Source of the DNA: Acidimicrobiales bacterium
GTDB lineage: Bacteria; Actinomycetota; Acidimicrobiia; Acidimicrobiales; Ilumatobacteraceae
Length of the DNA: 49,688 bases
Direction: 5' to 3'
Assembly (NCBI GenBank): GCA_947465505.1
Contig: CANIBN010000002.1
Span: 1-49,688, forward strand
Below are positions 19,154 through 28,023 of this stretch, in pieces. The first letter of the stretch is position 1, and each line of letters opens with the position of its first letter. The position numbers and the translations under genes were made by a program. The notes under the pieces were generated by a model that saw nothing but the letters and a program-made list of their open reading frames with translations, was not told where the DNA came from and made no database searches.

Positions 19154-19232
19154 TGCACCCCTAGTTGACCAGCGTCCCCGGCCCGAAACAACCGGTCATC
19201 GGGCGAGCGCGACGTGAGACAGCCACACCCTC

Positions 19233-19238
19233 TACGAT
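19233..19238 (+). promoter_or_regulatory. -10 box for leaderless Rrf2 gene
   Basis: TACGAT is followed after seven bases by GTG 19246. It overlaps ATG 19237, which argues that GTG 19246 is the real, leaderless start. Confidence 0.5.
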
Positions 19239-19245
19239 GAACGGC

Positions 19246-19698
19246 GTGCGGGTCTCGACGAGGGGTGATTATGCGTGCAGGGCACTGCTGTCCCTCACGC
19301 TCCACGCCGACACCGGCGGGCCGACCTCGGTCCGCGACATCGCCGAGCGAACCGGCCTCCCCCAGCCCTACCTCGAGCAGATCCTGCTCGCCCTCAAAGG
19401 CGCCGGACTGGTGCGCTCCAAGCGTGGCGTGGGCGGTGGATACGTACTCAGCCGACCGGCGGACCAAATTCGACTGTCCGAGATCGTGTCAGCGGTGGAC
19501 GGTCCCATCACGCTCGGGGACTTCGGACAGCCACACCAGGACGGCGCGTGCGACCACGAGGGACAGTGCGTCCTCCTTGCCGTCTGGCAAGAAGCCGGCG
19601 ATCACATGCGTCGCCACCTTGAGAGTTACACACTTGCCGCTATCGCCGCCTCAGCGCGTGGTGAAGCCGACTGGCCATCGCTCGACCATAGTCATTAG
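19246..19698 (+). CDS. Rrf2 family transcriptional regulator
   Basis: A winged-helix regulator of about 150 residues. It begins RVSTRGDYACRALLSL, the standard Rrf2 opening, followed by the recognition part PQPYLEQILLALKGAGLVRS and the wing KRGVGGGYVLSRP. Many Rrf2 proteins bind an Fe-S cluster through three cysteines; here the loop has two (CDHEGQC) and the third position is not a cysteine, so cluster binding would need another ligand, if it occurs at all. GTG 19246 gives the canonical N-terminus; ATG 19237 is possible. The divergent neighbour is the phosphodiesterase, and downstream is a tandem repeat. Confidence 0.9.
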   Translation: MRVSTRGDYACRALLSLTLHADTGGPTSVRDIAERTGLPQPYLEQILLALKGAGLVRSKRGVGGGYVLSRPADQIRLSEIVSAVDGPITLGDFGQPHQDGACDHEGQCVLLAVWQEAGDHMRRHLESYTLAAIAASARGEADWPSLDHSH

Positions 19699-19707
19699 AT
19701 GCTCGGC

Positions 19708-19937
19708 CATAGCCGCCGCTTCGCTTCGGCATAGGGCTCCTGTTCGCTGCGGCTGGCGCCGCGACGCTCACGACCCGCTGATGGTCGCCCATAGCCGCCG
19801 CTTCGCTTCGGCATAGGGCTCCTGTTCGCTGCGGCTGGCGCCGCGACGCTCACGGCCCGCTGATGGTCGCCCATAGCCGCCGCTTCGCTTCGGCATAGGG
19901 CTCCTGTTCGCTGCGGCTGGCGCCGCGACGCTCACGG
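19708..19937. repeat. 82-bp tandem repeat, about 2.8 copies
   Basis: The same sequence starts at 19708, 19790 and 19872, an exact period of 82 bases with almost no divergence (one difference seen: ACGACCCGC against ACGGCCCGC). Each unit contains short inverted repeats, such as GCGGC-TGGC-GCCGC, and the segment GCCGCCGCTTCGCTTCGGC. The array fills the entire gap between the stops of the Rrf2 gene and the convergent rluD-like gene. No T-run follows the hairpins, so a classical terminator is not shown, though a structural terminator or REP-like role is possible. Confidence 0.95.
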
Positions 19938-19938
19938 C

Positions 19939-20868
19939 TTACTGTTCGAGTGCACCCGAATGCAGGCCGTCGAGGATGTGCTGAAGGTCCGCCGGCAGCG
20001 GTGACTCGAACTCGCGTCGCTCTCCCGTCGCGGGGTGTGTGAACGCAAGCCGAGCAGCGTGAAGGAACGGGCGGTCGAGATGAATCTGGCTACGCGCCCC
20101 ACCGTAGGTTGCATCCCCCACCACGGGGTGGCCGGTGCCCTCGAGATGCACACGGATCTGATGCGTCCGACCTGTCTCCAATCGACAGCGGACCAACGTC
20201 ACCCTCGGTCGCCCGAACCGTTCGACCACTTCGAAGCGGGTCCGGGCGGGGCGGCCACTTGCCACGATCGCCATACGGAGCGGGTCGCGCGGATCCCGTC
20301 CGAGTGGAGCATCAATCACACCCTGATTTGCTTCGGGGTGGCCCCACACCAGCGCAAGATACTCACGCGTCACACTCCGCTCGGCGAGTGCTCCCACGAG
20401 CGACTCATAGGCATCTTGTGTACGGGCGACCACCAACAGTCCGGTCGTCCCGATGTCCAGCCGATGAACGATGCCCGGCCTCCCCTGCTCGCCCACACCG
20501 GCAATATCGGGGTAGCGGGCCAGCAGCCCATTCACGAGTGTCCCGGTCGGATTGCCTGCGCCGGGATGCACCACCTGACCGACAGGCTTGTCGATCACGA
20601 TGACGTCATCATCTGCGTAGACGACGTTGCACGGCACGGACGCATCCGGCTCGGGGTCCGCTGGGCCAGGTACACCGGACTCGTCGATGACGATCTGCAT
20701 CCCGACGACGAGACGAACCTTGCCAACGAGGCTCGGGGCGCCGTCCACCTGGACAAATCCGTCGGCCACCAGTGCGGCCGCCTCGGAACGGGTGATGTCA
20801 GCGAGGAGCGACACGACACGGTCAAGGCGTTCCCCGGCAAGCGCCGGAGGAATCTCTTCGATGATCAT
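19939..20868 (-). CDS. rluD: RluA-family 23S rRNA pseudouridine synthase
   Basis: A 309-residue pseudouridine synthase. The N-terminal S4 RNA-binding domain (AGERLDRVVSLLADITRSEA) precedes the catalytic domain with IVHRLDIGTTGLLVVA, where Asp138 is the catalytic aspartate, and a C-terminal GRTHQIRVHLEGTGHPVVGD. The RluD/RluC level of assignment fits the lspA-rluD order common in bacteria; the exact uridine is not determinable. The open frame runs further upstream through lspA, but the family starts at ATG 20868, 28 bases after the lspA stop. Its 3' end borders the 82-bp repeat array. Confidence 0.92.
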   Translation of the reverse strand: MIIEEIPPALAGERLDRVVSLLADITRSEAAALVADGFVQVDGAPSLVGKVRLVVGMQIVIDESGVPGPADPEPDASVPCNVVYADDDVIVIDKPVGQVVHPGAGNPTGTLVNGLLARYPDIAGVGEQGRPGIVHRLDIGTTGLLVVARTQDAYESLVGALAERSVTREYLALVWGHPEANQGVIDAPLGRDPRDPLRMAIVASGRPARTRFEVVERFGRPRVTLVRCRLETGRTHQIRVHLEGTGHPVVGDATYGGARSQIHLDRPFLHAARLAFTHPATGERREFESPLPADLQHILDGLHSGALEQ

Positions 20869-20896
20869 TGGTCCGACTCTCTCGCTGCAGAACGCA

Positions 20897-21424
20897 TCAT
20901 GCCGATTTCTCGGACCGTAACCAGAGCGAGCCGACGACGAGGAGCAACCCACCAACAGTGACGCCAATGTCTGCGATGTTGAACACCGGCCACCAACGGA
21001 GATCGATGAAGTCGACGACGCTGCCGCGGAACCACCCAGCACCTCGGAAGATGCGGTCACAGACGTTGCCAGCGGCTCCGCCCATCACCATGCCAACCGC
21101 AATCGTGCTCAGCCTGCTGCCCTCGGTGCGCAGGCCGATGAGCAGGTACACGACCACCACCAGAGCGACAACGCCGATGACCGGACCGAGGCCCTTGCCC
21201 CGACCGAACGCCATGCCGCTGTTGAACGACAGGTTGAACTGGAGCGAGCCGAGTACGTGGACCACACGACCGTTCGACAATCTCGAGACAGCCCAACTCT
21301 TTGTTCCCTCGTCAAGAGCCAGCACGAGTGCGGCAACAATGAGGCTCAAGGGGTGAACGCGTCGGCGCCAGCCGCCCGTACGCGGGCGCGTCGCGTTTGC
21401 TGTGGACTCGGGGGTGTCGGTCAT
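20897..21424 (-). CDS. lspA: Lipoprotein signal peptidase
   Basis: Membrane aspartyl protease (signal peptidase II) that cleaves prolipoproteins after lipidation. The 175-residue protein has about four hydrophobic segments. The catalytic aspartates are Asp123 in GGAAGNVCDRIFR and Asp152 in FNIADIGVTVGG. The substrate-side motif NLSFNSGMAFG is also present. A 22-residue hydrophilic N-terminal tail precedes the first membrane helix. No Shine-Dalgarno is visible before ATG 21424. It sits 30 bases after the DksA-like gene on the same strand. Confidence 0.95.
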   Translation of the reverse strand: MTDTPESTANATRPRTGGWRRRVHPLSLIVAALVLALDEGTKSWAVSRLSNGRVVHVLGSLQFNLSFNSGMAFGRGKGLGPVIGVVALVVVVYLLIGLRTEGSRLSTIAVGMVMGGAAGNVCDRIFRGAGWFRGSVVDFIDLRWWPVFNIADIGVTVGGLLLVVGSLWLRSEKSA

Positions 21425-21454
21425 GGAGGGGATTCAGTCGGTTCGGACGCGTCG

Positions 21455-22456
21455 TTAGCGCCGGCCGATGCCCCCGGCCTTCTCGTCCACGCGGAGCGTG
21501 GCCCACGGGATCGCCCGCAGACGCTCCTTGGGAATCGGGAGTCCGGACTGCGTGGAATAGCCGTAGGTTCCATTTGCGATGCGGATAACAGCATCGTCGA
21601 TCTCGGTAACGATCTGACGCGCCTGGGCCGAGAGCGCCAAGTCACGCTCGCGTTCCACCACCATCGTGTCACCCTCGCCGCTCTCGTCGTCGAACTGCAC
21701 ATCACCCATCTCGACGTCCTCGATGAGCGAATTGGCCTCGTCCTCGAGTCGGGTCGCCTGGCCGGTGAGCTGGATGCGCTCGTCAAGCAGTGCCTCTCGC
21801 TGACCTTCGAGGAACTTGGCGTCGAAGTCCTTAGAGGCCGTCACCGTCACTCCCGGCTTGGGGACGATCGGCTTCGGCCCCTGATAGACGGGCACCAACA
21901 CCTTTTTCGCGGGCTTCTTCAACGGGGGCAACTTCGGCTCGGGCACCGCCTTGACAGCCTTGTCAACCGTGGCAGCCTTCTCGACTACTTCCACCGCTGC
22001 CGGGGCCTTCTTGACGGAGGCCGGCGCAGCCGCCTTGGCGGGCGCTTTCGCCGGCGCAGCCTTCGTAGCCGGCGCAACCGCCTTGGCCGGAGCCTTCACC
22101 GGTGCCTTCTTGGCGGGCGCAGCCGCCTTGGCCGGAGCAGCCTTCTTCGCCGGAGCAGCCTTCTTGGCCGGAGCCTTCGCCGGTACCTTCTTGGCGGGCG
22201 CAGCCTTCTTCGCAGGAGCGGCCTTCTTCGCCGGTGCCTTCTTGGCGGGCGCAGCCTTCTTCGCAGGAGCGGCCTTCTTCGCAGGAGCCTTCTTCGCCGG
22301 AGCAGCCTTCTTGGCCGGAGCGGCCTTCTTCGCAGGAGCCTTCTTCGCCGGAGCAGCCTTCTTGACCGGGGCTTTCTTGGCCGGCGCAGCCTTCTTCGCA
22401 GGCGCAGCCTTCTTTGCGGGTGCCTTCTTCGCCGGAGTCTTCTTCGCAGTCGCCAT
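21455..22456 (-). CDS. DksA/TraR-like protein with long Lys/Ala/Pro histone H1-like N-terminal tail
   Basis: A 333-residue two-part protein. Residues from about 5 to 155 are repeats of AKKAP/AKKAA, as in histone H1-like and HupB tails, and probably bind nucleic acid. After a proline-rich linker, residues about 207-333 resemble DksA/TraR: a coiled coil (ALLDERIQLTGQATRLEDEA) and a C-terminal GTYGYSTQSGLPIPKERL followed by AIPWATL. The family zinc-finger cysteines are absent: the first is serine and the others are also missing. It may act on RNA polymerase or the nucleoid; this is inference. The start ATG 22456 has AGGAGG 11 bases upstream; the longer frame to 22543 runs into ileS. Confidence 0.85.
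   Translation of the reverse strand: MATAKKTPAKKAPAKKAAPAKKAAPAKKAPVKKAAPAKKAPAKKAAPAKKAAPAKKAPAKKAAPAKKAAPAKKAPAKKAAPAKKAAPAKKVPAKAPAKKAAPAKKAAPAKAAAPAKKAPVKAPAKAVAPATKAAPAKAPAKAAAPASVKKAPAAVEVVEKAATVDKAVKAVPEPKLPPLKKPAKKVLVPVYQGPKPIVPKPGVTVTASKDFDAKFLEGQREALLDERIQLTGQATRLEDEANSLIEDVEMGDVQFDDESGEGDTMVVERERDLALSAQARQIVTEIDDAVIRIANGTYGYSTQSGLPIPKERLRAIPWATLRVDEKAGGIGRR
22090..22455. repeat. Low-complexity repeat encoding AKKAP/AKKAA units
   Basis: Short repeats of 12-15 bases encode the Lys/Ala/Pro tail of the DksA-like protein. The opposite strand gives long artefactual open frames rich in Ala/Gly/Phe. Repeats of this type are prone to length change between strains. Confidence 0.85.
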
Positions 22457-22523
22457 TGGGTCCTCTGCCTCCTTGAGTGCGGTGCGGCACTTTACCGTCT
22501 CAGCACCCCAACTCGGCCCGGAT

Positions 22524-25500
22524 TCAGGCGCGTATGACTTCAATCACCGGACTGTCCACGTCGGCTGTCTCGGCAGAGACCTCCACGGTGAGGGTCTCGC
22601 CAAGCACCAGGGACTCATGTGCCTGCAGAGCGGCCACCCACGCAGTTGCAGCACGCATCCGCAGACGGATTCGGTCGCTGACGGCAAGACCGGCGTCCCG
22701 ACGGGCCTGCTGCACCAGTCGAACGAGGTCTCGGGCTAGGCCTTCTTGCTCGAGTTCAGGCGTCATCTCGGTGTCGAGGACGACGATGCCAGCATTTCGG
22801 GGCAGGGCCGCACAGACCCCATCGGTTGCCGGAACGAGACGACGCTCGAACTCGCCCGGGAACAATTCGATTCCTCCGGCGATCACCCGGTCCCCAGTGA
22901 CCTCCCAGTCCCCGCTCTTCACGGCCTTGATGACGCGCTGGGTATCGCCACCGAGTCTCGGACCGACGGCTTTGGGGAGCACGCTGAGGTCGAAGGTTGC
23001 GTGGCTTGCCACGTCGGTGGTGAGGATGAGGTCTTTCACGTTGACCTCATCACGAATGATGTCGACGTGCGGCGCCACGAGATCCACGGTGCCGTGCTGG
23101 GCGACGAGTGCAGACGCGAGCGGAAGACGTACTCGGAGGCTATGCGCCTTGCGCATCGACAGGATGGTCGAACAGATGTCGCGCGCCTGCTGCATGCCGG
23201 TCATGAGGTTGTCATCGGAAGGGAAGTCATCTGCTGACGGCCAGTCGGTGAGGTGCACGCTGCGCTCGCCCGTGAGCGCTCGATAGACGTGTTCAGTCGT
23301 CAGAGGCAGCAAGGGCGCCGCAACACGACAGATGGTCGCCAGTGCGGTGTGCAGGGTGTCGACTGCGTCCTGGTCGCCTGCCCAGAAGCGATCCCTGCTG
23401 CGCCGGATGTACCAGTTGGTCAGGGTGTCGAGGAATTCGGCGATCGTGTGGCACGCGCTGAACAGGTCGTAGGCATCGAGATGATCGGTGACCGAGCGAA
23501 CCATCGCTCCGATTTCCACGAGGAGATAGCGGTCGAGCACATCGGTCTGGTCGGTCCGTTCGCGGCCAGTGAGCCCCGCAGCATTCGCGTAGAGGGAGAG
23601 GAAGTACCACGAGTTCCAGATGGGAAGAATGACCTGCCGGACGGTCTCTCGAATTCCCGATTCGGTAACCGAGAAGTCTGCTCCGCGCAGAATCGATGAC
23701 GACAACAGGTACCAGCGCATCGCGTCCGACCCGTACGTGTCGAACACGAACATGGGGTCGGGGTAATTGCGCAGGCTCTTGGACATCTTCTGCCCGTCGT
23801 CACCGAGCACCACACCGTGACTCACACAGGTACGGAACGCAGGGCGGTCGAACAGCGCCGTTGCAAGCACGTGCATCGTGTAGAACCAGCCGCGGGTCTG
23901 AGCGATGTACTCGACGATGAAGTCACCCGGGTAGTGGCTCTCGAACCAATCGCTGTTCTCAAAGGGATAATGCACCTGAGCGAACGGCATCGAGCCTGAC
24001 TCGAACCAGCAGTCGAGCACCTCGGGCACCCGGCGCATCATCGAGCGTCCCGTCGGATCGTCCGGGTTCGGGCGGACGAGGTCGTCCACTACCGGCCGGT
24101 GCAAATCCTCGACCCGAACCCCAAAATCCTGCTCGATCTGCTCGATCGAGCCATAGACGTCGATGCGCGGATAGTCGGGGTTATCGCTCTTCCACACCGG
24201 GATCGGCGAACCCCAGAAGCGGTTGCGGCTGATGGACCAATCGCGTGCATTCGCCAGCCACTTGCCGAACGAGCCCTCCTTGACATGCTCGGGAACCCAG
24301 CGGATCTGTTGGTTCAGTTCCACCATCCGGTCGCGGAACTCAGTGACCTTCACGAACCAACTGGAGATCGCCCGATACACGAGTGGCTCGGCACAGCGCC
24401 AGCAGTGTGGGTAGGAGTGTTGGTAGGTGTCGTGACGCACGACGACACCGGCATCTTTCAACTGACGGATGATCTTGGGGTTCGCCTCGAAGACGTGTTC
24501 GCCCACCCAGGAAGTGATCTCCTCGGTGTACTGGCCACGGCTATCCATCGGACAAATGGTCGGGATGCCCACGGTGTTGCAGGCATTCTGGTCGTCCTCG
24601 CCAAAGCCAGGAGCAAGGTGCACCACGCCGGTGCCGTCCTCGGTGGACACGAAGTCGGCCGCAATCACTTGGAAGGCGTGCGGTGTCTCTGCCAAGAACG
24701 GGAAGAGTGGCGTGTAGCGCCGACCAACAAGTTCGGACCCGAGCAGCGTGCCCACACGTGTTGCGCCAGCGAGTTCCTTCTCGTAAGCACCGAGCCTCGA
24801 GTCGGCAACGATGTAGCGCTGACCCGATTCCTCCATCACTGCGTACTCGATGTCAGGCCCGACGGCGAGAGCTAGGTTCGAAGGGAGCGTCCACGGTGTG
24901 GTGGTCCAGGCAAGGATCTTGTCGCCGTTGTCGAGCACGAACGACACGGTGAGCGCGGGATCCTGCCGATCCCGATAGACGTCGTCCATTCGGGTCTCGG
25001 TATTGGAGAGCGGCGTCTCACAGCGCCAGCAGTAGGCGAGCACCCGGAAGCCCTCGTAGACGAGTCCCTTGTCCCAGAGGGTCTTGAACGCCCACATGAC
25101 GCTCTCCATGTACGGGAGATCCAGCGTCTTGTAGTCGTTGTCGAAGTCGACCCAACGTGCCTGACGGGTGACGTACCGCTCCCACTCGTTGGTGTAGCGC
25201 AGCACGCTTGAGCGACAGGCCTCGTTGAACCCGGCAATGCCGTAAGCGGTGATCTCGGGATGACCGCTGATGCCGAGTTCTTTCTCGGTCTGCACCTCGG
25301 CGGGAAGACCATGGCAGTCCCACCCGAAACGACGCTCCACTCGTTGGCCACGCATGCTCCGGTACCGCGGCACGGAGTCCTTCACGAAGCCGGTCAGCAG
25401 GTGTCCGTAGTGAGGGAGTCCGTTGGCGAAGGGCGGCCCGTCGTAGAACACAAACTCATCGTCGAGCGGACGTTGCTCGACCGACTCCACGAAGGTGTGG

Positions 25501-25577
25501 TCACCCTCCCAGAAGGCGAGAACCTCTGATTCGAGTGCGGGCAGATCAGGCTGGGGGTCGACGTTGGGATACACCAT
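22524..25577 (-). CDS. ileS: Isoleucine--tRNA ligase
   Basis: Class I aminoacyl-tRNA synthetase of 1017 residues. The HIGH motif is HYGH at residues 56-59 within [16 protein letters not shown], the KMSKS motif lies at 597-601, and the editing-domain region carries [13 protein letters not shown]. Two CxxC pairs (CWRC) are seen in the middle. Overall length and the N-terminal sequence fit the eukaryote-like type 2 IleS, a group that includes mupirocin-resistant enzymes; resistance itself is inference. The gap to divIVA is only about 50 bases, with a possible -10 TATGCT at 25590-25595 and no room for a T-box leader. Confidence 0.96.
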   Translation of the reverse strand: MVYPNVDPQPDLPALESEVLAFWEGDHTFVESVEQRPLDDEFVFYDGPPFANGLPHYGHLLTGFVKDSVPRYRSMRGQRVERRFGWDCHGLPAEVQTEKELGISGHPEITAYGIAGFNEACRSSVLRYTNEWERYVTRQARWVDFDNDYKTLDLPYMESVMWAFKTLWDKGLVYEGFRVLAYCWRCETPLSNTETRMDDVYRDRQDPALTVSFVLDNGDKILAWTTTPWTLPSNLALAVGPDIEYAVMEESGQRYIVADSRLGAYEKELAGATRVGTLLGSELVGRRYTPLFPFLAETPHAFQVIAADFVSTEDGTGVVHLAPGFGEDDQNACNTVGIPTICPMDSRGQYTEEITSWVGEHVFEANPKIIRQLKDAGVVVRHDTYQHSYPHCWRCAEPLVYRAISSWFVKVTEFRDRMVELNQQIRWVPEHVKEGSFGKWLANARDWSISRNRFWGSPIPVWKSDNPDYPRIDVYGSIEQIEQDFGVRVEDLHRPVVDDLVRPNPDDPTGRSMMRRVPEVLDCWFESGSMPFAQVHYPFENSDWFESHYPGDFIVEYIAQTRGWFYTMHVLATALFDRPAFRTCVSHGVVLGDDGQKMSKSLRNYPDPMFVFDTYGSDAMRWYLLSSSILRGADFSVTESGIRETVRQVILPIWNSWYFLSLYANAAGLTGRERTDQTDVLDRYLLVEIGAMVRSVTDHLDAYDLFSACHTIAEFLDTLTNWYIRRSRDRFWAGDQDAVDTLHTALATICRVAAPLLPLTTEHVYRALTGERSVHLTDWPSADDFPSDDNLMTGMQQARDICSTILSMRKAHSLRVRLPLASALVAQHGTVDLVAPHVDIIRDEVNVKDLILTTDVASHATFDLSVLPKAVGPRLGGDTQRVIKAVKSGDWEVTGDRVIAGGIELFPGEFERRLVPATDGVCAALPRNAGIVVLDTEMTPELEQEGLARDLVRLVQQARRDAGLAVSDRIRLRMRAATAWVAALQAHESLVLGETLTVEVSAETADVDSPVIEVIRA

Positions 25578-25628
25578 GATGAGCGGTCCAGCATACGGCA
25601 GGTGCTCCGGCGCAGGCCGGGACCGCTG

Positions 25629-26606
25629 TCAGGACTGGTGGTCGGCGGGGGTGGTTCCCTTGGGCTGCACGATGCGGATGCGCACCGACGGGTCCTCGTC
25701 CCAGTCGTCAATCGTGGGAACCGAGACCGGGCCCGACGACGGACGGATGGGAGCCAGTTCGCCCGTGGGGTGCTCGGAGAACGACAGCGTCAACGGAACA
25801 GTTGCCGTGCTCCCGGCGCTCGGGGCGCTGGACGCCTCGGCGGCAACCTTTACCGGCCCCTGTGCAACAACGGGGGCAACCGCAGCGACTGCAGACAGCA
25901 CCGACGCCGACGACTCCGAGCGCAGCGATTCGGCAGCCGAGGACAACGCTGGCGAGTGACCCGGCGAGAAGGGTCCGGACGTGTTCTCGGCGAGTGCCCG
26001 CATGTGCTCGGCCGCGTCCACCAGGCGGCGGCGTTGCGCAACGGCGTAGGTCTCGATCGCCGTGACGTCGTCACGGAGGAAATCGAGTTTGGCGAGCAGC
26101 GCATTGATCTCGTTCGTCACGACCGCACGCTCAGCCTCGCCAGCGCGGCGTGCTTCGGTACGCGCATCGGCGAGCAGGCGGGCTGTCTCAAGTTCGGCGT
26201 CGGAACGCATGCGGAGCGCCTCGGCCTCCGCGGCGGCGCGCAGCACTGCTGCTTGTTCGGTGGCCTCTGCGACAGTTTGCTCAGCAGTCCGCTGAGCAAG
26301 GACGAGTGTCCGGCTGATGATCTCTGCATCGTCAGCCCGGATGACCACGGTGCTCGAGGTAACGGCGGGCTGGTGCGGGGTGTGGTCCACACCATGGGTC
26401 ACCGTGCTCCCGGTACCGGACTGATCGTGCTGGGCGGCCTTGGCTACGGCCGCCTTGGCCCGCTGCTCCATGAGGGCCGCATACTGCAGCGCCTCGTGGA
26501 GGGCCGCTGCAGCATCTTGCTGGAACGCCTGAACCTCTCCCGGGTCATAGCCCTTGCGGACGATGCTGAACGTGGCAGAAACGAACTGGTCCGGGGTGAC
26601 GTCCAT
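25629..26606 (-). CDS. DivIVA/Wag31-like polar growth and division protein
   Basis: A 325-residue cytoplasmic coiled-coil protein. The N-terminal DivIVA domain is DVTPDQFVSATFSIVRKGYDPGEVQAF, split here as two halves of the membrane-curvature-binding module. Coiled coil follows (about residues 30-60 and again 100-200, rich in Ala/Glu/Arg), and the tail is disordered and rich in Ser/Ala/Pro. In Actinomycetota DivIVA/Wag31 recruits the wall-synthesis machinery to poles and septum, consistent with its place after sepF. TACGAT six bases before ATG 26606 suggests a leaderless message. Confidence 0.9.
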   Translation of the reverse strand: MDVTPDQFVSATFSIVRKGYDPGEVQAFQQDAAAALHEALQYAALMEQRAKAAVAKAAQHDQSGTGSTVTHGVDHTPHQPAVTSSTVVIRADDAEIISRTLVLAQRTAEQTVAEATEQAAVLRAAAEAEALRMRSDAELETARLLADARTEARRAGEAERAVVTNEINALLAKLDFLRDDVTAIETYAVAQRRRLVDAAEHMRALAENTSGPFSPGHSPALSSAAESLRSESSASVLSAVAAVAPVVAQGPVKVAAEASSAPSAGSTATVPLTLSFSEHPTGELAPIRPSSGPVSVPTIDDWDEDPSVRIRIVQPKGTTPADHQS

Positions 26607-26612
26607 AATTTG

Positions 26613-26618
26613 ATCGTA
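26613..26618 (-). promoter_or_regulatory. -10 box for leaderless divIVA
   Basis: On the minus strand TACGAT is followed after six bases (CAAATT) by ATG 26606. No Shine-Dalgarno is seen. It gives divIVA its own promoter inside the cluster. Confidence 0.5.
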
Positions 26619-26673
26619 GACGCGCGTAGCACCCCGATCTGCGATTCCACTGCGACGGTTTGATGAACAACTG

Positions 26674-26699
26674 GCTCGCCCCCAATCGGGGTTTCGAGC
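26674..26699 (-). terminator. Hairpin between sepF and divIVA
   Basis: In the transcript sense GCTCG and CGAGC flank CCCC-GATT-GGGG, giving a two-part stem about nine bases after the sepF stop. No T-run follows, so termination is only a possibility. Confidence 0.35.
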
Positions 26700-26707
26700 A
26701 GGCGAAG

Positions 26708-27301
26708 TCAGTCGGAGTAGCCGTCACGGGGGCCGTGCCCCGAGAACGGCTTGAGGAGATAGACGCCCGTCGCCACCTTCTCCATGGTTCCGCTCAGTCC
26801 GTAGCACAGACCACTCGCGAAGTCGATGAGTCGACGAGACACCTCGCGATCGGCCCCCTCAAGGTTCATGATGACCGGCTGGCCCTCTTTGAACTTGTCG
26901 GCAAGCTCTTGGGCTTGGTCAAAGCGTCGTGGTTTCACCGTGTAGGGCTCGCCCGGCGCGGCCTGCTGGCCCCGGGCGACGGGCTGCTGTGCCGGCCCAC
27001 GGTTGGGCAGCCGAACCGTGAGGCCGGAGGGGTCTCCAGCATCCATCGGCGCTGGCCGACGAGGCGGAACTGGCTCAAGGTCTCTCGGGCCGACGCGAGT
27101 TGACGTAGGCCGAACGTTGGCGTCCTCGTCCCATCCACCACCGCGCGGTCGTCCCCGGCTCGGCTCCGGCTCCCACTGCTGGGGGCCCGGACGACCAGGA
27201 CGGCCCCCTCGGGGGTCCGTGTCCTGGGGCATGTCGTAGTCGTCGTATGGGTCCTCTGGGCCAAGACCCAGATAGTCCATAGCCCTCTTCCAGAGCGTCA
27301 T
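26708..27301 (-). CDS. sepF: Cell division protein SepF
   Basis: Membrane anchor for FtsZ in Actinomycetota, which lack FtsA. The 197-residue protein has an N-terminal amphipathic helix (TLWKRAMDYLGLG) for membrane binding, a long acidic and proline/arginine-rich linker, and the C-terminal SepF domain with VIMNLEGADREVSRRLIDFA and YGLSGTMEKVATGVYLLKP. GAGG five bases before ATG 27301 supports the start. It lies between yggS and divIVA as in other actinobacteria. The yggT gene that often sits between sepF and divIVA is absent here. Confidence 0.95.
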   Translation of the reverse strand: MTLWKRAMDYLGLGPEDPYDDYDMPQDTDPRGGRPGRPGPQQWEPEPSRGRPRGGGWDEDANVRPTSTRVGPRDLEPVPPRRPAPMDAGDPSGLTVRLPNRGPAQQPVARGQQAAPGEPYTVKPRRFDQAQELADKFKEGQPVIMNLEGADREVSRRLIDFASGLCYGLSGTMEKVATGVYLLKPFSGHGPRDGYSD

Positions 27302-27357
27302 AGTGTCCTCCGGACCGAAAGGCTAACCCACCGAACTGGGTCGAACGCGGACGCGGC

Positions 27358-28020
27358 TCAGCGGGGCGGGCGTTGCCCGAACAGCGCACTACCTACCCTG
27401 ACCATGGTTGACCCCTCGGCAAGAGCGATGTCGAGGTCGTCGCTCATACCCATGGAGCACTGTTGCAATCCAAGGCGGTCGACCAGCGAGCGCGTCAGGC
27501 GGAATGCATCCCGCGTCCGAGAAGGGTCCCCATCGGTGGGTCCCATCGCCATGAGACCCTCCACGGTCAGTCTGCTCTCCTGGGCCTTCTGGAGCAGGAT
27601 CTCTAGCCCATCGGGAGCACAGCCACCCTTGGTGTCCTCGCCGGTGGCATTCACCTGAAGAAATACTCGGGCACCATCGGGACACCGCCGGGCAAGCTCG
27701 ACTATTGCCGCAGTCCGATCGACGGTTTGCCAGACGTCTATCGCCGGAGCGAGCAGTCGGACCTTGTTGGTCTGCAGGTGTCCGATGAAGTGCGTCTCAA
27801 TGTGCAAACCCTGTGCACGAGCGGCAGCGATCTTCGGGGCGGCTTCTTGGGCGTAATTCTCACCGATTCGAGACAAACCGGCCGCCACCGACGCCGCAAT
27901 TGCGGAGTCGTCAAAGCCTTTGGTGACCGCGAGGATGCCAACGTCGTCTCTTCCCGCGCGGTGAATGCGTTCGCGCAGCAGGTGCGCCCGCTCGGCGACC
28001 TCAGCGAACGAGGTCGCCAC
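27358..28020 (-). CDS. yggS: YggS family pyridoxal-phosphate homeostasis protein
   Basis: A 220-residue PLP-binding TIM-barrel protein that buffers cellular pyridoxal phosphate. The PLP lysine is Lys34 in AVTKGF. Other family marks are GENYAQEAAPK, HFIGHLQTNKV, GLMAMGP, SMGMSDDLDIAL and VRVGSALFG. The start is GTG 28018-28020, three bases after the ftsZ stop, so it is co-transcribed with ftsZ. The pgeF (laccase-domain) gene that often separates ftsZ and yggS is missing here. Confidence 0.95.
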   Translation of the reverse strand: MATSFAEVAERAHLLRERIHRAGRDDVGILAVTKGFDDSAIAASVAAGLSRIGENYAQEAAPKIAAARAQGLHIETHFIGHLQTNKVRLLAPAIDVWQTVDRTAAIVELARRCPDGARVFLQVNATGEDTKGGCAPDGLEILLQKAQESRLTVEGLMAMGPTDGDPSRTRDAFRLTRSLVDRLGLQQCSMGMSDDLDIALAEGSTMVRVGSALFGQRPPR

Positions 28021-28023
28021 GAC

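Noticed and set aside
19708-19937. CRISPR array
   Set aside because: The 82-bp units are directly adjacent with no unique spacers between short repeats, and no cas genes are present.
21257-22739. Long plus-strand frames rich in Ala/Gly/Phe or Arg/Leu/Ser over the DksA-like gene
   Set aside because: They are the antisense reading of the AKKAP repeat and of the low-complexity coding sequence.
25578-25628. T-box leader of ileS
   Set aside because: Actinobacterial ileS genes often have one, but only about 50 bases separate divIVA and ileS, too few for a T-box.
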